Positions 36,036-51,341 are shown, counted from the stretch's first letter. The stretch: DNA of 64,000 nt from Rutidosis leptorrhynchoides (GCF_046630445.1 NC_092333.1:711961001-712025000); one strand, 5' to 3'. A program made the numbers and translations. Notes: a model not told the origin generated them from the sequence alone.

Positions 36036-36435
36036 AACATAAATATAAATGTTAGTGAAGTTAATAAGAGTTAGATTACAGAAAATATAATTCAGGCGGT
36101 ATAACCGACCATATAAAACTTAAATAACATAAATATAAATGTTAGTGAAGTTAATAAGAGTTAGATTACAGAAAATATAATTCAGGCGGTACAACCGACC
36201 ATATATAACTTAAATAAAATAAATATAAATGTTAGTGAAGTTAATAAGAGTTAGATTACAGAAAATATAATTCAGGCGGTATAACCGACCATATATAACT
36301 TAAATAACATAAATATAAATGTTAGTGAAGTTAATAAGAGTTAGATTACATAAAATATAATTCAGGCGGTATAACCGACCATATATAACTTAAATTACAT
36401 AAATATAAATGTTAGTGAAGTTAATAAGAGTTAGA
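36036..36435. repeat. 90-bp tandem repeat, four full copies and a part
   Basis: AAATATAAATGTTAGTGAAG recurs at 36041, 36131, 36221, 36311 and 36401, an exact 90-bp period with only scattered substitutions. Each unit carries GGCGGTATAACCGACC, whose CGGT/ACCG arms are self-complementary. It lies between the Copia primer site and the missing gag. Confidence 0.95.
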
Positions 36436-36512
36436 TAATTTCTTACCTTGATTAGTGACGTGTGCTTGCTTAGATAAACCTTGATTATACGGAGCACTTC
36501 GTGCTGATAACG

Positions 36513-36750
36513 TGTTATAATTCAGTAAGCTTATAACTACCTTTAATGGTTATAAGAACAAGGAGAGAAAAAGAGAGAAGAAAGAGAGAAGAAATATTGA
36601 TATTGATATTTCAAGAGAAATGGTACACCTTAAATGGTTACCATACATGTCTATTTATAGTATAAAATATTACTATGCAAGAAATATAATAATAATAAAA
36701 TTAACATCCAATCTAGATATTTTATAACACAATCTAGATATTTTATAACA
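36513..36750 (-). repeat. Copia 5' LTR
   Basis: 238 bp, matching 20555-20792. The primer-site-like GTGCTGATAACG lies immediately left of it on +. The target duplication CAAAC follows. Confidence 0.9.
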
Positions 36751-36755
36751 CAAAC

Positions 36756-37565
36756 AATATTTTAATGGCTACTTAGATAGCAGTACATCTTGACTGACTA
36801 GAAAATAAGTTGGAAATGGTCAAATAATAATTTTGTTAAACCGAGTATATTTGAATAAAAAACACAACCTCCTTACATAGCCTTAACAAGACGAAACTTG
36901 TTCATTTACTTAGTAAAATTGAGTGGTGTAACACAAGTGTGATTTGCAGGTTAAACTAGGAAAAAAACAACTAAATAAACCATTAACAAAAATTGGTTTG
37001 ATGGAGGATGGTCGTGATCCCACCCATCTATGTTGAAAATATAGTTTTACCATTTACTTCTCATCACACACTCAAGACATTTTACTCCTAGCAATGACAT
37101 AAACTTTCACATAAACTAGGACACACTAAATAAATTAAATAATTCAAGGTATAAGTACTAAACCTAAAGCTAAATGTACCACAAAAATATGCAATGTCTT
37201 CGTCTTCAAAAAAGCCAAATATCGACGAAAGCAACCGCAGACAAAGATTAGTGCCTCAAATACATGGTGGTGCCAACGGCGTCTTTATTAGCTTGTGGCA
37301 AAGACGTGAAATTTGTGGAATGGTCGGGAGCACTCTTTAAAAACCTTCAACATCAGCCAACCATCCTTCTATTTTATTTTTTTATAACTTGGAGGGGGAA
37401 AAAAGAAAAACGGTGTCCAATGTGTATATTTCAAAATTTTAACTTCAAAACTGAATCACACTCGTCGTCGGTTTGTCAACTTTGGTAACTCAACCTCATA
37501 GCGGTGTCGAAATCGACGTACGGCGCTCGTCGCTCTCATGAATATATACACATTTGTTTATCGGA
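36756..37565. other. spacer, nothing recognised
   Basis: This is the flank between the Copia and solo LTR D. A 48-codon ATG frame at 37194-37340 and a longer frame from 37264 overlap each other, and neither resembles a known protein. I see no supported gene. Confidence 0.4.
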
Positions 37566-38752
37566 TCACATGTGACAACCCAAAAATTTCCGATCAAATT
37601 TAAACTTCATCTTCAAACGTTTCAATGTTTCCGACACGATAAGCAAAGTCTGTAATGTTGAAATCTCAAAAACTTTGAACCGTGTTCATGTATTCATTTA
37701 CCCTTCGACTGCTCTCGACGATTCACGAACAATTATGTGTAATAGATATGTATGAATATATATGTGTGTGATTATTAAATTGAGAAATATTAATAAAACA
37801 TTAAACGGTTTGATTGATATGAAAATAAGTTATGAAGTCTATTATATGACTTGAGAACGTTAACAAAGTATTAAATGAAATATTCTTTACATGAACGTAA
37901 TTGTTTCAATATATTTATCGACGGAAGTAAAAGATAATATTAAATGATTGAATTATCAGATACATTGAGATATGATTAGAGGTCTCAATTGTGAGGTCCA
38001 CGTTGAGTTGAGAAATCGTTTCTTTTTAACGATATTCGGAAAATGGTAAAGTAATTTACAAGTAAAAACAAATGTGTCAATTAACGGGAACTAGACAAGG
38101 GTTAGTGGAGATTCCTATTTGAATCTCAATACAGGCTTTATAATATTTTTCTCGTGACTTTGATAAGATAACTATTTTAGTTTTCATTTTACTTAAAGTG
38201 AAGGTAAGAACGTGAAGTGTGAATAACTTAGATGTTGGATACCGACAAGTAATTAAATCGACATTTTACCTTAAAATGATTTCATAAGTTTATTTAACCT
38301 TTGGACTTTATCTCACGTTTCATCAACAAATGGTAATTCAAAAACTTGAAACTTATTATGAGTACATATAATTTTACTTTTCAAAAACGTTGTATGATAT
38401 AACGAATTCCATAATTTTGACTTTTTAAAATGATTCTTATATATATTTAGTTTTGAAAAACAAAATTATCATATTTATTTGATATAGTTTCGAACGTATA
38501 AAACGTTTTCAGTTTAAAAAGAACTTTATTATTAAAACACTTTATAAGACAACTTGTTATGAATTTTAAAGAACTTAATTAAAGATTGTATTATAAATTT
38601 GTAAATATATTTTTTCAAAAAGATAAGAGTATTACTAAATAATAATATCGAAACAATTTTAAATTATATATATTGAACTTTGAAATATAATTAAGTTTTG
38701 AAAAACTATATATTATATTGTTAAATAAATATTTCAAATTTACATTTTGAAA

Positions 38753-39015
<263 letters not shown>

Positions 39016-39375
39016 GATTATATAACGAGACGTTGACTTATAAAAGCTAATGACCAAAACAGTCTAACATTCATGTTACACTTCAAATGATTTAGTTATT
39101 GATAAGTTAAGTTTATATTTTTGTTAAAGGTACACATCACGAAGCGTAAAATGCTAGTTTTCTAAGCGTACGAGATAGCGTTTGAGAAACCAGAACCAGG
39201 AGGTAAGTCAAGTGACAACGTACGAGACATCGGAATGAAAATTATAAGTTAACTGTACACGTGCATATAATATAATATATAATTAATTATATAAATTTAA
39301 TATATATATATATAATTATATTAATAATCAAGTGTCGGCAAGGGAAATAAGTGGGATTGAGCTGTCATAGAGTGC

Positions 39376-39423
39376 CATGCGATCGCATGAGAAACACTCT
39401 CATAACTCATGCGATCGCATGAG
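39376..39423. repeat. paired ATGCGATCGCAT palindromes in LTR D
   Basis: CATGCGATCGCATG (39376-39389) and the 18-bp palindrome CTCATGCGATCGCATGAG (39406-39423). The motif and spacing match LTR A (17575-17621), while the spacer has diverged. Confidence 0.9.
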
Positions 39424-39982
39424 AAGGGGAGCAAGAAATATTGTATAAAGCTCGTCGAGTCTGGTTCCAATCACACACACCTATAGATAGAGAGATAGGT
39501 ACTCCGTAATATTATTAATTATTATTATTATTAATTATTATTATTATTAATATTATTATTATTAAGATTAAGATTAATATTATTATTAATCTTATTATTA
39601 TTATTATTAATATTAGTATTATTATTATTTATACATAAAATACTATGACGAGGTTCTGCTCGCATGTTTTCAAAAATGGATTTTTCGAGGGGGATAGAGC
39701 TAAGGAAATTATGGGTTATAGCTATGGAGGTTATGGGTATGGTTCGGGGGTATAGCTAGTGAGTCAAACTAGTGTTTATCATCTCTGTTGCGTCTACGTA
39801 CTTTCCTGCAATATTGAATCACAATATTGATACGTGAGCACTTATATCTTGACTTTTATATATTAATAGTGTATCCCTGACTAGTGCTCGAGTATATAGG
39901 ATTATACATGCTTGTATGCTTAATTTCGTCGTTAAATAGTTTATGATAAATCATGAATTTAATACATATGCTACTGAGATAA

Positions 39983-42873
39983 TGTAACGACCCGACTTTT
40001 TTGACTTGCTTTTGTGCCTTGTGTTTTAACAAAACTGCGTATTTGTGCGTACTGTGCTACTTTATACTCTGGAATCTTTAAACACATGGCCTACTTTTAT
40101 TTATGTGTTAAAACGTGCCTTTAAGTACGTAGGATGCTTAACTTGATCACCGAAGACATTATGACCGTTAGTGTCACTTGACGTTACGAACAAACTGCGT
40201 ACTGCGTACACGTTTAACTTTTGTCGTAATCGGAATATTATGACTACGAAATCTTAATTATTATTTTATAATAATAATTACTTGGGTTTTTGGATGTTTA
40301 ATTACGCATAGTAATTTACTTATGCTTACTAGTTAGTCTTGTTGGACTTTCTACCTTGTTGGGACTTAGCCCACCCTACACTAGTTAGTGGACTATTTAA
40401 TTAGCCCAATTATTAATAGCTAGTGACCCATTAATATGTAAGACAAATGTCCATTTATTAGAGGGAACATGCTAGCATTTTTGTCAAGTATTATCCTTAA
40501 TGTTGCATGGGATCCTAACATAAGCACCAACTTTAGACAACCATTAACCAAAAAACAAAAGTGTGTCCCCCTTGTCCCCCTCCCATTCCAACGGCCATCA
40601 CCACCACCCTCACCCTCATTCACCTATAAATATAAGCCTTATTTCATCTATTTTACACTTGCTCTCATTTACATTTCACACACACTTACTCTCTTATTTC
40701 TTCTCTAGTCTTTCTCACTCTAAAACTTGTAAGTTTTTGAATTTCTTCTTCTTCTCTTATCATTTTCGAATTCATCATCATCATTAAAGGGTCTAGCTTT
40801 TTAGCTTTGATCTTGATTACATCTTGTAGATTCAAACTTGGATTTGAATCTTTCAAGAACATGGAAGATTCAAGCTTTCCAGCTTTGAATCTTCACCTAC
40901 TTTGTAGATCTATATCTTTTAACTTTAATCTTATTATTTTGTTATAAAGATTCAAACTTGTGTTTGTAATCTTCATGTAACTTAAAGATCCAAGCTTTAT
41001 GCTTCAAGATCTTCAAGAACAACCAAGATACAAGCTTTCTAGCTTGAATCTTCATATCTTTTGTTGGATCTAAGTTTCCTAACTTATGATCTCATTATTT
41101 TGTTATAAAGATCAAAACTTCTGTTTATGGTCTTCATATAACTTAAAGATCTAAGCTTTATGCTTCAAGGTCTTCAAGAACACTAAAGGTTCAAGCTTTC
41201 TAGCTTTGTGATCTTATAACTTGTGTGAAAAGGATCCAAGCTCTCTAGCTTAGGGTTCCATCACTTCATTTGACTTAGATGATGTTCATACTTGTTTGAT
41301 TGAGGTAAAGTTTGTAGCTTTAGTTGAAAATGTAACTTGTAATTTTGTTAAGACTAAGGATATGATGTAACCTTGGTTCATCATCCATCTAAGACTCTTA
41401 AATGAGTTTCCTTCTTACTTGGTCTTAATATATTGTGTGTTGATGGTAGAATCTTGGTCAAGGTGATGCTAACCCATCAATGAGTTGTACACTTGAAGCT
41501 ACAAGCATCAAGGATGAGAACCGTGATGAGCATCTAGCACTAAGAACCCCACCGGAGCACCTTGCTTACTATTTTTGGGATCTGATCAGACCACCTGAGC
41601 TACTGTAAAGTTGATTTTCAGTTATTTCGGTTCAATTAGATGATTTTTCATTTAGACGTCGTCTTAATCCGAGTTACGGTTTAGGATTTATGGCCTTCCG
41701 AAAGTCACTACACCCTTTTAACGTTGTGCTGAAATTTCCGACCTACTCGCACTTAAACCGTCACCACGGTCAAACAAAGACGAGTTTGGTTCTGAAAATT
41801 TTTCAGCAACTAGAGGACTCCAATATGGAGCCATAATCACTGATTACGCGTCTTTTCAATTTACGTAGAGGCCGTAGCAGCTGATCAAAGTCAGCCTATT
41901 GTTTCGACCTCTATACTTGTTAACCTTACTTAACTTTTACAATGATGAATGATGATGATGATGACACTTAAACTTATTTTATGCACTATTAGAACTTATA
42001 AGGACAACATACTGACCTCGTAACCTTTGATTTAGGTTTACGACCTTTCGGACCGACTTACTACTTGCACACCTTCGTATCAACTTGTATTGCTCATTCA
42101 CTGTGAGTTATAGCTTCCCTTTTTACTCATACTATTTTTGGGACTGAGAATACATGCGCTTTTTACGTTTTACATACTAGGCACGAGTACTTAAACTTTA
42201 TATATGTGTGGGTTATACAATGGCATAAACTTTCCCCTTAGCTCGGTAACGTTTAGTCATTGGTTTTTGAACCGGTGAACGCGAATCTTAGATTTGGATC
42301 CATAGGGTTTGACATCCCCACTCGGGCTAGTCGCGCTAGCATTTAACGGGTGTTTAATACTTCGTAAACATACGCACTCGTCAAGTGTACTTTTAGGGGG
42401 TTATAAACGTTTAGTTAGTTACCAAGTACCCACGGTTAAACATATACTTTTCATACTGTTTTCAAACATTGAAATCTCATGGCCTACCTTACATTACTGT
42501 TACAACTTAAACTATAGCTCACCAACATTATTGTTGACGTTTTTAAGCATGTTTTCTTAGGTGTTTAGAGGTTTGTTGCTTCCGCTGTTTAGACTTGCTG
42601 TCTTGGTGTTTAAACTTGCTGTTCAGGACCTGCTGTGCTAGAATTCCGCTGCATTACTTAGAAATGTCTTAATCATGGAACTTTTCTGTTGCATTCGTAA
42701 TTTATGTTATTTTCAAATAATGACTTTGTAACGACCTTTGTGTCAAGTTTTCTTTTGTAAACGCTATCTTTTTATGAATGCAAAACTGGTTTTCAAACAG
42801 CATGTAGTACTTGACCGTGTAAAGATCCTGTTGTTGACGAATCGTGCACGATGGTTTTGTACGGGGCGTCACA
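39983..42873 (+). mobile_element. solo LTR E inside D
   Basis: 2891 bp from TGTAACGACCC to GGGGCGTCACA, with the target duplication GATAA (39978-39982 and 42874-42878). The flanking D sequence resumes as in LTR A (GGTATATGATATGCATG). Between about 40790 and 41290 it has imperfect repeats of a word like CAAGCTTTCTAGCTTTGAATCTTCA. No coding frame is convincing. Confidence 0.9.
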
Positions 42874-42984
42874 GATAAGGTATATGATATGCATGTCGTT
42901 GGAAATCTGGCGAAAAATTAATAACTTTTTATTTAGGAATCGTGTGATTTCGATGAACGGATTAAAAGATATGGTCAACTGAAT

Positions 42985-43048
42985 TATTATTAATTTTAGT
43001 ATTATTATTGTTAAAATAATTATTATTACTATCGTCGTTATTATCGTC

Positions 43049-43098
<50 letters not shown>

Positions 43099-43810
43099 CA
43101 TTATCGTTATTAATATAAGCATCATTATTTAAAATTGTTATTGTTATTTGTAATACTATCGTTATTATCACTAAGGCTATTATTATTTTTATTATTACTA
43201 TTATAATTATTATTAGTATTATTATTATTATTAGTATTATCATTATTATAATTATTATTATTAGTAGTATTATCATTAAAAACTAATATTAGTTTCATCT
43301 AATTATTATGAATACTATTATTATCATTATTATGAATGCGATATAAAAGAGGACTAAAAGCTATTAAACAAATCGATTAGGAAATAATGAGTATTAGTAT
43401 CATGATGAAATTAAAATATTGTAAGATATTGATTTAAGAGAAAGATATCGTTTTCACTATTTTTATCATTATTATTATTATTAAAAATATCACTTTTACT
43501 AAAATTATCATTTTTAATAGAAATATTATTGTTATTATAAAATATCATTATTATTAACATTTTAGTATTATTATCATTATAAATTATCATCTTGAATAGA
43601 ATTATTAAATCTATATAAAATATTATTATTACAGTTGATATTAAAAAGTATCGTTATCGTGATAAGAATTATCATCTTATTATAATTAATATCATCATTA
43701 GTAAATTTAAATTTAAATATTGTTAGTACTAGTAGAACAATAATAATTATTATTATAAAATAATACAACTTTTACTATTACTATTATTATCAATATTATT
43801 TTATCAAATA
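42985..43810. repeat. degenerate TTA/ATT repeat tract in LTR D
   Basis: About 0.8 kb of TTA-type units broken by ATC and GTT variants. It gives frames of Ile or Asn only. LTR A has no equivalent here, so it expanded in this copy. Confidence 0.85.
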
Positions 43811-44521
43811 AATGTGTGACACAAAGATATTTTATTAACACGTAACATAATTACATTAATAATACATACCACAATATTTTTATGATATTAAGTGAACTTT
43901 ATAAATTTTATTACTTAAGATATATAAAAGCATATTTTATTATATATAAATTTTAATACAAATTTTTATTTATTAATAAATGATTTATATTATTTACTCT
44001 AATAAAATTTGTTAGATATATTTAAATATATAAAATGACTATATTTAAGTTATATAATAAACATAAATAGATTTTGAAAGTCATTTTTGGATTAGATGAC
44101 TTTGATTGACTTTTGCATTATAATCTCGAGCATTAGGATTGTGGTACACTATGACTCGACCTTAATTGTTAGACAGATATTGACCATTATATAAATATAT
44201 ATATATACTTAATATAGGTTCGTGAATCCGAGGCCAACCTTGCACTTGTTCAGTGACGTCATATCTATTTTTACTACGAAATACAGTATTGTGAGTTTCA
44301 TTACTCCCTTTTTAAATGCTTTTGCAATATATATTTTTGGGACTGAGAATACATGCGCTTTTGTAAATGTTTGACGAAATAGAGACAAGTAATCAAAAAT
44401 TACATTCTATGGCTGGATTATCGAAATTGAATATCACCCCTTTAGCTTGGTAACCAAAGAATTAGGGAACAGACACCCTAATTGACGCGAATCTTAAAGG
44501 TAGATCTACGGGCACTAACTC

Positions 44522-47500
44522 TGAAATGTCCCGTTCTTATTGATTAAAAACGTTCCATATTAATTGATTTCGTTGCGAGGTTTTGACCTCTATATGAGAC
44601 ATTTTTCAAAGACTGCATTCATTTTTAAAACAAACCATAACCTTTATTTCATAGATAAAGGTTTTAAAAAAAGCTTTACGTAGATTATCAAATAATGATA
44701 ATCTAAAATATCCTGTTTACACACGACCATTACATAATGGTTTACAATACAAATATGTTACAACAAAATAAGTTTCTTGAATGCAATTTTTACACAATAT
44801 CATACAAGCATGGACTCCAAATCTCGTCCTTATTTAAGTATGCGACAGCGGAAGCTCTTAATAATCACCTGAGAATAAACATGCTTAAAACGTCAACAAA
44901 ATGTTGGTGAGTCATAGGTTTAACCTATATATATCAAATCATAATAATAGACCACAAGATTTCATATTTCAATACACATCCCATACATAGAGATAAAAAT
45001 CATTCATATGGTGAACACCTGGTAACCGACATTAACAAGATGCATATATAAGAATATCCCCATCATTCCGGGACACCCTTCGGATATGATATAAATTTCG
45101 AAGTACTAAAGCATCCGGTACTTTGGATGGGGTTTGTTAGGCCCAATAGATCTATCTTTAGGATTCGCGTCAATTAGGGTGTCTGTTCCCTAATTCTTAG
45201 ATTACCAGACTTAATAAAAAGGGGCATATTCGATTTCGATAATTCAACCATAGAATGTAGTTTTACGTACTTGTGTCTATTTTGTAAATCATTTATAAAA
45301 CCTGCATGTATTCTCATCCCAAAAATATTAGATTTTAAAAGTGGGACTATAACTCACTTTCACAGATTTTTACTTCGTCGGGAAGTAAGACTTGGCCACT
45401 GGTTGATTCACGAACCTATAACAATATATACATATATATCAAAGTATGTTCAAAATATATTTACAACACTTTTAATATATTTTGATGTTTTAAGTTTATT
45501 AAGTCAGATGTCCTCGTTAGTAACCTACAACTAGTTGTCCACAGTTAGATGTACAGAAAAAATCGATAAATATTATCTTGAATCAATCCACGACCCAGTG
45601 TATACGTATCTCAGTATTGATCACAACTCAAACTATATATATTTTGGAATCAACCTCAACCCTGTATAGCTAACTCCAACATTCACATATAGAGTGTCTA
45701 TGGTTGTTCCGAAATATATATAGATGTGTCGACATGATAGGTCGAAACATTGTATACATGTCTATGGTATCTCAAGATTACATAATATACAATACAAGTT
45801 GATTAAGTTATGGTTGGAATAGATTTGTTACCAATTTTCACGTAGCTAAAATGAGAAAAATTATCCAATCTTGTTTTACCCATAACTTCTTCATTTTAAA
45901 TCCGTTTTGAGTGAATCAAATTGCTATGGTTTCATATTGAACTCTATTTTATGAGTCTAAACAGAAAAGTATAGGTTTATAGTCGGAAAAATAAGTTACA
46001 AGTCGTTTTTGTAAAGGTAGTCATTTCAGTCGAAAGAACGACGTCTAGATGACCATTTTAGAAAACATACTTCCACTTTGAGTTTAATCATAATTTTTGG
46101 ATATAGTTTCATGTTCATAATAAAAATCATTTTCTCAGAATAACAACTTTTAAATCAAAGTTTATCATAGTTTTTAATTAACTAACCCAAAACAGCCCGC
46201 GGTGTTACTACGACGGCGTAAATCCGGTTTTACGGTGTTTTTCGTGTTTCCAGGTTTTAAATCATTAAGTTAGCATATCATATAGATATAGAACATGTGT
46301 TTAGTTGATTTTAAAAGTCAAGTTAGAAGGATTAACTTTTATTTGCGAACAAGTTTAGAATTAACTAAACTATGTTCTAGTGATTACAAGTTTAAACCTT
46401 CGAATAAGATAGCTTTATATGTATGAATCGAATGATGTTATGAACATCATTACTACCTTAATTTCCTTGGATAAACCTACTGGAAAATAGAAAAATGGAT
46501 CTAGCTTCAATGGATACTTGGATGGCTCGAAGTTCTTGAAGCAGAATCATGACACGAAAACAAGTTCAAGTAAGATCATCACTTGAAATAAGATTGTTAT
46601 AGTTATAGAAATTGAACCAAAGTTTGAATATGATTATTACCTTGTATTAGAATGATAACCTACTGTAAGAAACAAAGATTTCTTGAGGTTGGATGATCAC
46701 CTTACAAGATTGGAAGTGAGCTAGCAAACTTGAAAGTATTCTTGATTTTATGAAACTAGAACTTTTGGAATTTATGAAGAACACTTAGAACTTGAAGATA
46801 GAACTTGAGAGAGATCAATTATATGAAGAAAATTAAAGAATTAAAGTGTTTGTAGGTGTTTTTGGTCGTTGGTGTATGGATTAGATATAAAGGATATGTA
46901 ATTTTGTTTTCATGTAAATAAGTCATGAATGATTACTCATATTTTTTGTAATTTTATGAGATATTTCATGCTAGTTGCCAAATGATGGTTCCCACATGTG
47001 TTAGGTGACTCACATGGGCTGCTAAGAGCTGATCATTGGAGTGTATATACCAATAGTACATACATCTAAAAGCTGTGTATTGTACGAGTACGAATACGGG
47101 TGCATACGGGTAGAATTGTTGATGAAACTGAACGAGGATGTAATTGTAAGCATTTTTGTTAAGTAGAAGTATTTTGATAAGTGTATTGAAGTCTTTCAAA
47201 AGTGTATAAATACATATTAAAACACTACATGTATATACATTTTAACTGAGTCGTTAAGTCATCGTTAGTCGTTACATGTAAGTGTTGTTTTGAAACCTTT
47301 AGGTTAACGATCTTGTTAAATGTTGTTAACCCAATGTTTATAATATCAAATGAGATTTTAAATTATTATATTATCATGATATTATCATGTATGAATATCT
47401 CTTAATATGATATATATACATTAAATGTCTTTACAACGATAATCGTTACATATATGTCTCGTTTAAAAATCATTAAGTTAGTAGTCTTGTTTTTACATAT

Positions 47501-47775
47501 GTAGTTCATTGTTAATATACTTTATGATATGTTTTCTTATCATAGTATCATGTTAACTATATATATATATCCATTTATATGTCATCATATAGTTTTTACA
47601 AGTTTTAACGTTCGTGAATCACCGATCAACTTGGGTGGTCAATTGTCTATATGAAACATATTTCAATTAATCAAGTCTTAACAAGTTTGATTGCTTAACA
47701 TGTTGGAAACATTTAATCATGTAAATATCAATCTCAATTAATATATATAAACATGGAAAAGTTCGGGTCACTACA
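44522..47775 (-). mobile_element. solo LTR C inside D
   Basis: 3254 bp, on + from TGAAATGTCCC to GGGTCACTACA, with the target duplication AACTC (44517-44521 and 47776-47780). It is on minus. It shares a block with the inside of element B (about 45590-45760 against 30060-30220) and the GAGGT/ACCTC hairpin (44577-44590). No gene is seen in it. Confidence 0.88.
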
Positions 47776-48368
47776 AACTCCCCCCATACTGGAAAATGGT
47801 ATGCTTTAGTACTTTGAGTTATTAATACAGAAGAATTTCTGTTTTGGGGATATTCTATATGCATTTTGTTAATGTCGGTTACCAGGTGTTCACCATATGA
47901 ATGATTTTTATGCACTTGCGAGTGTGATGTTAATTATGAGAAATGAAAATCTTGTGGTCTATAAAAATGATGGAAATGAATATTGATGATAAACTAATGA
48001 ACTCACCAACCTTTTGGTTGACACTTTAAAGCATGTTTATTCTCAGGTTTGAAAGAAATCTTCCGCTGTGCATTTGCTCATTATAAAGATATTACTTGGA
48101 GTCATTTATGGCATATTTCAAAAGAGGTTGCATTCGAGTCGTTGAGTTCAATAAGGATTATTATTAAGTAAATGACAGATTAGGTCATTTATAGTTTGAA
48201 TATTATAAGATGGTATGCATACCTGTTAACTTTCGATGTAATGAAAGTCTGTCTTTTAAAATGAATGCAATGTTTGTAAAATGTATCATATAGAGGTTAA
48301 ATACCTCGCAATGTAACCATATGTTATTGTATTCGTCCTTATGGATTAGGATGGGTCGTCTCATCACA

Positions 48369-49700
48369 TGAACTCTCAACCTCGTAGTTGAAAGCGCCTC
48401 ATGATACTAGTAGGTCAATAGCACTTTGGTCTTTATTTTTTCAAAACCACAAACACACACTCAACCAGACAACATGTGCAAACATTTTATAGCATATGCG
48501 TGAAAAAACAAACTTTAGGTTTGTACATATGATTTTGAACAAATGTTAGGGACCAACAATATTTTTGTAGAATAAAAATAGGAAAAATAAATATTATACA
48601 TATATACAATTGAGCAAATATGGTTACTATTCCTCAATAGTAAATTTTTATCCTTTTGTGGTTTTTTTTTAATCTCAAACTATTTTCGTCTTTGTTCCAA
48701 CAACTCTAACCGCCATACTTCCGGCAATGCAGCTTTTAGAACCTATGCACATAGCTTTTACACCTAAAAAACCTCATAAACCCACCCCAAACTTTGAACG
48801 CAAATACTTTCATTTTTCTAGCGAAATAAAGAGACACCACCTGCACAAATTAACTCGCAGCATATTAGATGGGTAGATTTTCAAGTAAGAGAGGAATAGA
48901 GAAGGGAGCACGTGATGACTTTTTTTAATACTAGCTACATAGGTATCGCCCTTGCTCCAATTAATGACTTAGAGTCATTAATAATATATTTATTTAATGT
49001 GTAACACAAATTATATTACAATTACAATTATAAATTACATCAAAATTGGGCCATTCTTTTCTAACTTGAATTTTCAAACCTTATTAAATCATTCTTCTAA
49101 TTTATACTGAGTAATTTTTATTACGTGTATAAAAATTTATTTACGTGTTATATAGTAATTATTTTTAACAATTAATTCGATATATCTCAAAAGAAAATAT
49201 TATACACATAATTTTGACATCTCAGGATAATTAATTTGTTACAATCCATATAGTAATATATGACAATATGTTTCTTTACAATAATATGTTTCTTTGCAAT
49301 TGTATCGGATGTTTAATATGTTAAAACGAATTATTGTCTTATAGGTTACGTTAACTGCTTTGCTTTAATATATTCTTATTAGAATATATAATTGGATGCT
49401 ACAAAAAAGTTTTACATAAATGAGGGGTGGCCGCCGCAACGCGCGGCTGACCACCCTGCTTGTTAGTAACAGTTTATTTAAATTGGAAAATATATATAGG
49501 GTATTTAGAGAATTGGAACAAAGGACCTCATGTCTTCATGTTACAGGTTATGTAGATTTTGTGGAGTCAATGAAAGATAATCACCCCATTTGTTTCCGTG
49601 GTGTTCGTGTTCGAATCACAAACACCATGGCCATATTGACTTCTGAAATGACTCATTGTTTGACCGACTTTGACTTTCAGTCCTATCAAAGTGGCATAAC
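48369..49700. other. spacer, no gene recognised
   Basis: AT-rich. A GC-rich imperfect hairpin sits at 49423-49457 (GGGTGG and CCACCC arms round CCGC...GCGG). The open frame 49420-49716 has no recognisable domain. Confidence 0.4.
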
Positions 49701-51341
49701 TTGGATACTAGTTTGAAACGGATAGTTGGTGAAAATGATAAGGTGAATGTGAGGTTGGGCTTAGGGTTATCTGTTGGAGTTGTTGGATAAGGCAGTATGC
49801 ACGCTAAGTGTTTGATTAAATGCTCAAGAGAGTGTTGAAGTGTGGTTGAATCATAAGGAAGGATTAGTTGCTTTGAAATTGGCTAAAGAGGTAATTATGG
49901 TTCAACAAGGGTTTAGGTCCAATGCTGCTAAACATCTGAATAAGACTGGAGGGTTTTCCAGAAGCTTGGCTAATTCAGCTACTGACTGGCCTCTTTTGTT
50001 GTTGGAGTTGTTGTCTGGATCTGCTCAAGCTGATTACTTTCAGGGGTACAATATAATTATGACAAGTTTAATTACTAATTACATATTTAAACTCTAATTG
50101 ATGCCACTATGTATATGATATCAAGATATCAATGATTTAATTTAATTACCTCTATACAAAAGTGGGTTTGATATTTTCAATAAACCTTTTCAAGAAAAGC
50201 TTCATTTGAACAAGTATTGTCTTTTTCAAGTTTTCAGCGATTTTTTCTTTTAGAAAACGCCCCCATTTGTTACTACTAAACAACCTGTAGTTTTTTAGTA
50301 CACATGCTGATGATTATTTGTTTTCTATCTCTTTGTTTATTGCTTATGGAGCAGCCAAAGTTGATAATAAACAATATTGATGCCCTGAAACATGCTGTGT
50401 TGGTGGATGATTCACCGGTCTCTGCATCTATGTATCATGACAGTTTGATATGGAGATTGATAGCTTTAGGTGCAAATGAGATGTGTTTGCATCTTATTCT
50501 CGTAATTTATGACTGGTTAGATTCAATATCAGAACACATAATCAGCTACATGTTGTGCATAGCCTTTATATTTTGATAAATAAGTAATTCACGCCTTTGT
50601 ATAGTAGAGTATCATCGGGCCGATGGATCGCATCATTTAGTTTCGTGTAATATGTTACAAGATAGTTGCATTCTCTATAGGCTCTTCGACTTGTTGAAGT
50701 ATGCATATGTTACACACCATGCTTCATATCTTTTCTCTAAATATTTTGCAGCTATTATTCATACGCAGCTTATATGGATTTTGGATTTCCCGACATTTTC
50801 ATTATTGCGAGGTAACCTTGAGTGTTTCCATCTATGCCTTTGGGTTTTTGATTTCTCATTTTTTATATTGTAAAATGTAAAATGGAAGCATATGAAAAGT
50901 ATAATTGATGGTTCGTTAGTTATCTATATGTTTCTCCCTCATTCAGAGTATCGATTCTCCCGAGAGGCCACAAATGCCGCGAGCAAACATACCTGATCGG
51001 AGATCCATGGATCACAGACTGTATCTCCCCATGGCCTTTCGCCTCTGAAAGCGCTCGTGGCTCCACTCCACGTTCCGCACTCAGTATTTCTTCAAATGGG
51101 TACATTTTGCAGATATTATTTGTTTGATTGGCATGAATAATTAAGTGCTAGCACATATTTTGATTATAGGAGCTTGCTCCCAACAGTCTTTAAGTATATT
51201 GTATGAATTGTTGTATATTGCAGACATTTGGATGGACCCCGCCACAAGCAAAAGTACATATGGTTCCAGATTATTTTAGCGGTCAGAAGTGAAATCATAT
51301 ATATCTCTTTGACTATTTCCTTGTGCTGTTATACTGGCTGC

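Larger units (their letters stand above)
20555..36750 (-). mobile_element. Copia element, defective, minus strand, split by element B
   Basis: Two 238-bp LTRs (20555-20792 and 36513-36750) share the ends TGTTATAA/TTATAACA. They are flanked by the 5-bp target duplication CAAAC (20550-20554 and 36751-36755). At least one LTR difference was seen (A near 20719, G near 36677). Without element B and its duplication it is about 6.4 kb. On minus, CGTTATCAGCACGA (a common plant Copia primer-site form) follows the 5' LTR at 36512, and AAGGGGGAG precedes the 3' LTR. Its pol is broken (20945-23890). Much of the internal part (24290-25040 and 34861-35500) is unrecognisable and no gag was found. Confidence 0.85.

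Noticed and set aside
37194-37488. Two small frames left of solo LTR D
   Set aside because: They overlap in different frames, lack homology that I recognise, and have no promoter or splice evidence.
49423-49457. GC-rich hairpin as a second Helitron 3' end
   Set aside because: The stem resembles the one at 60448-60467, but no CTRR end follows at the right distance (the sequence reads TTAG), so it was not called.
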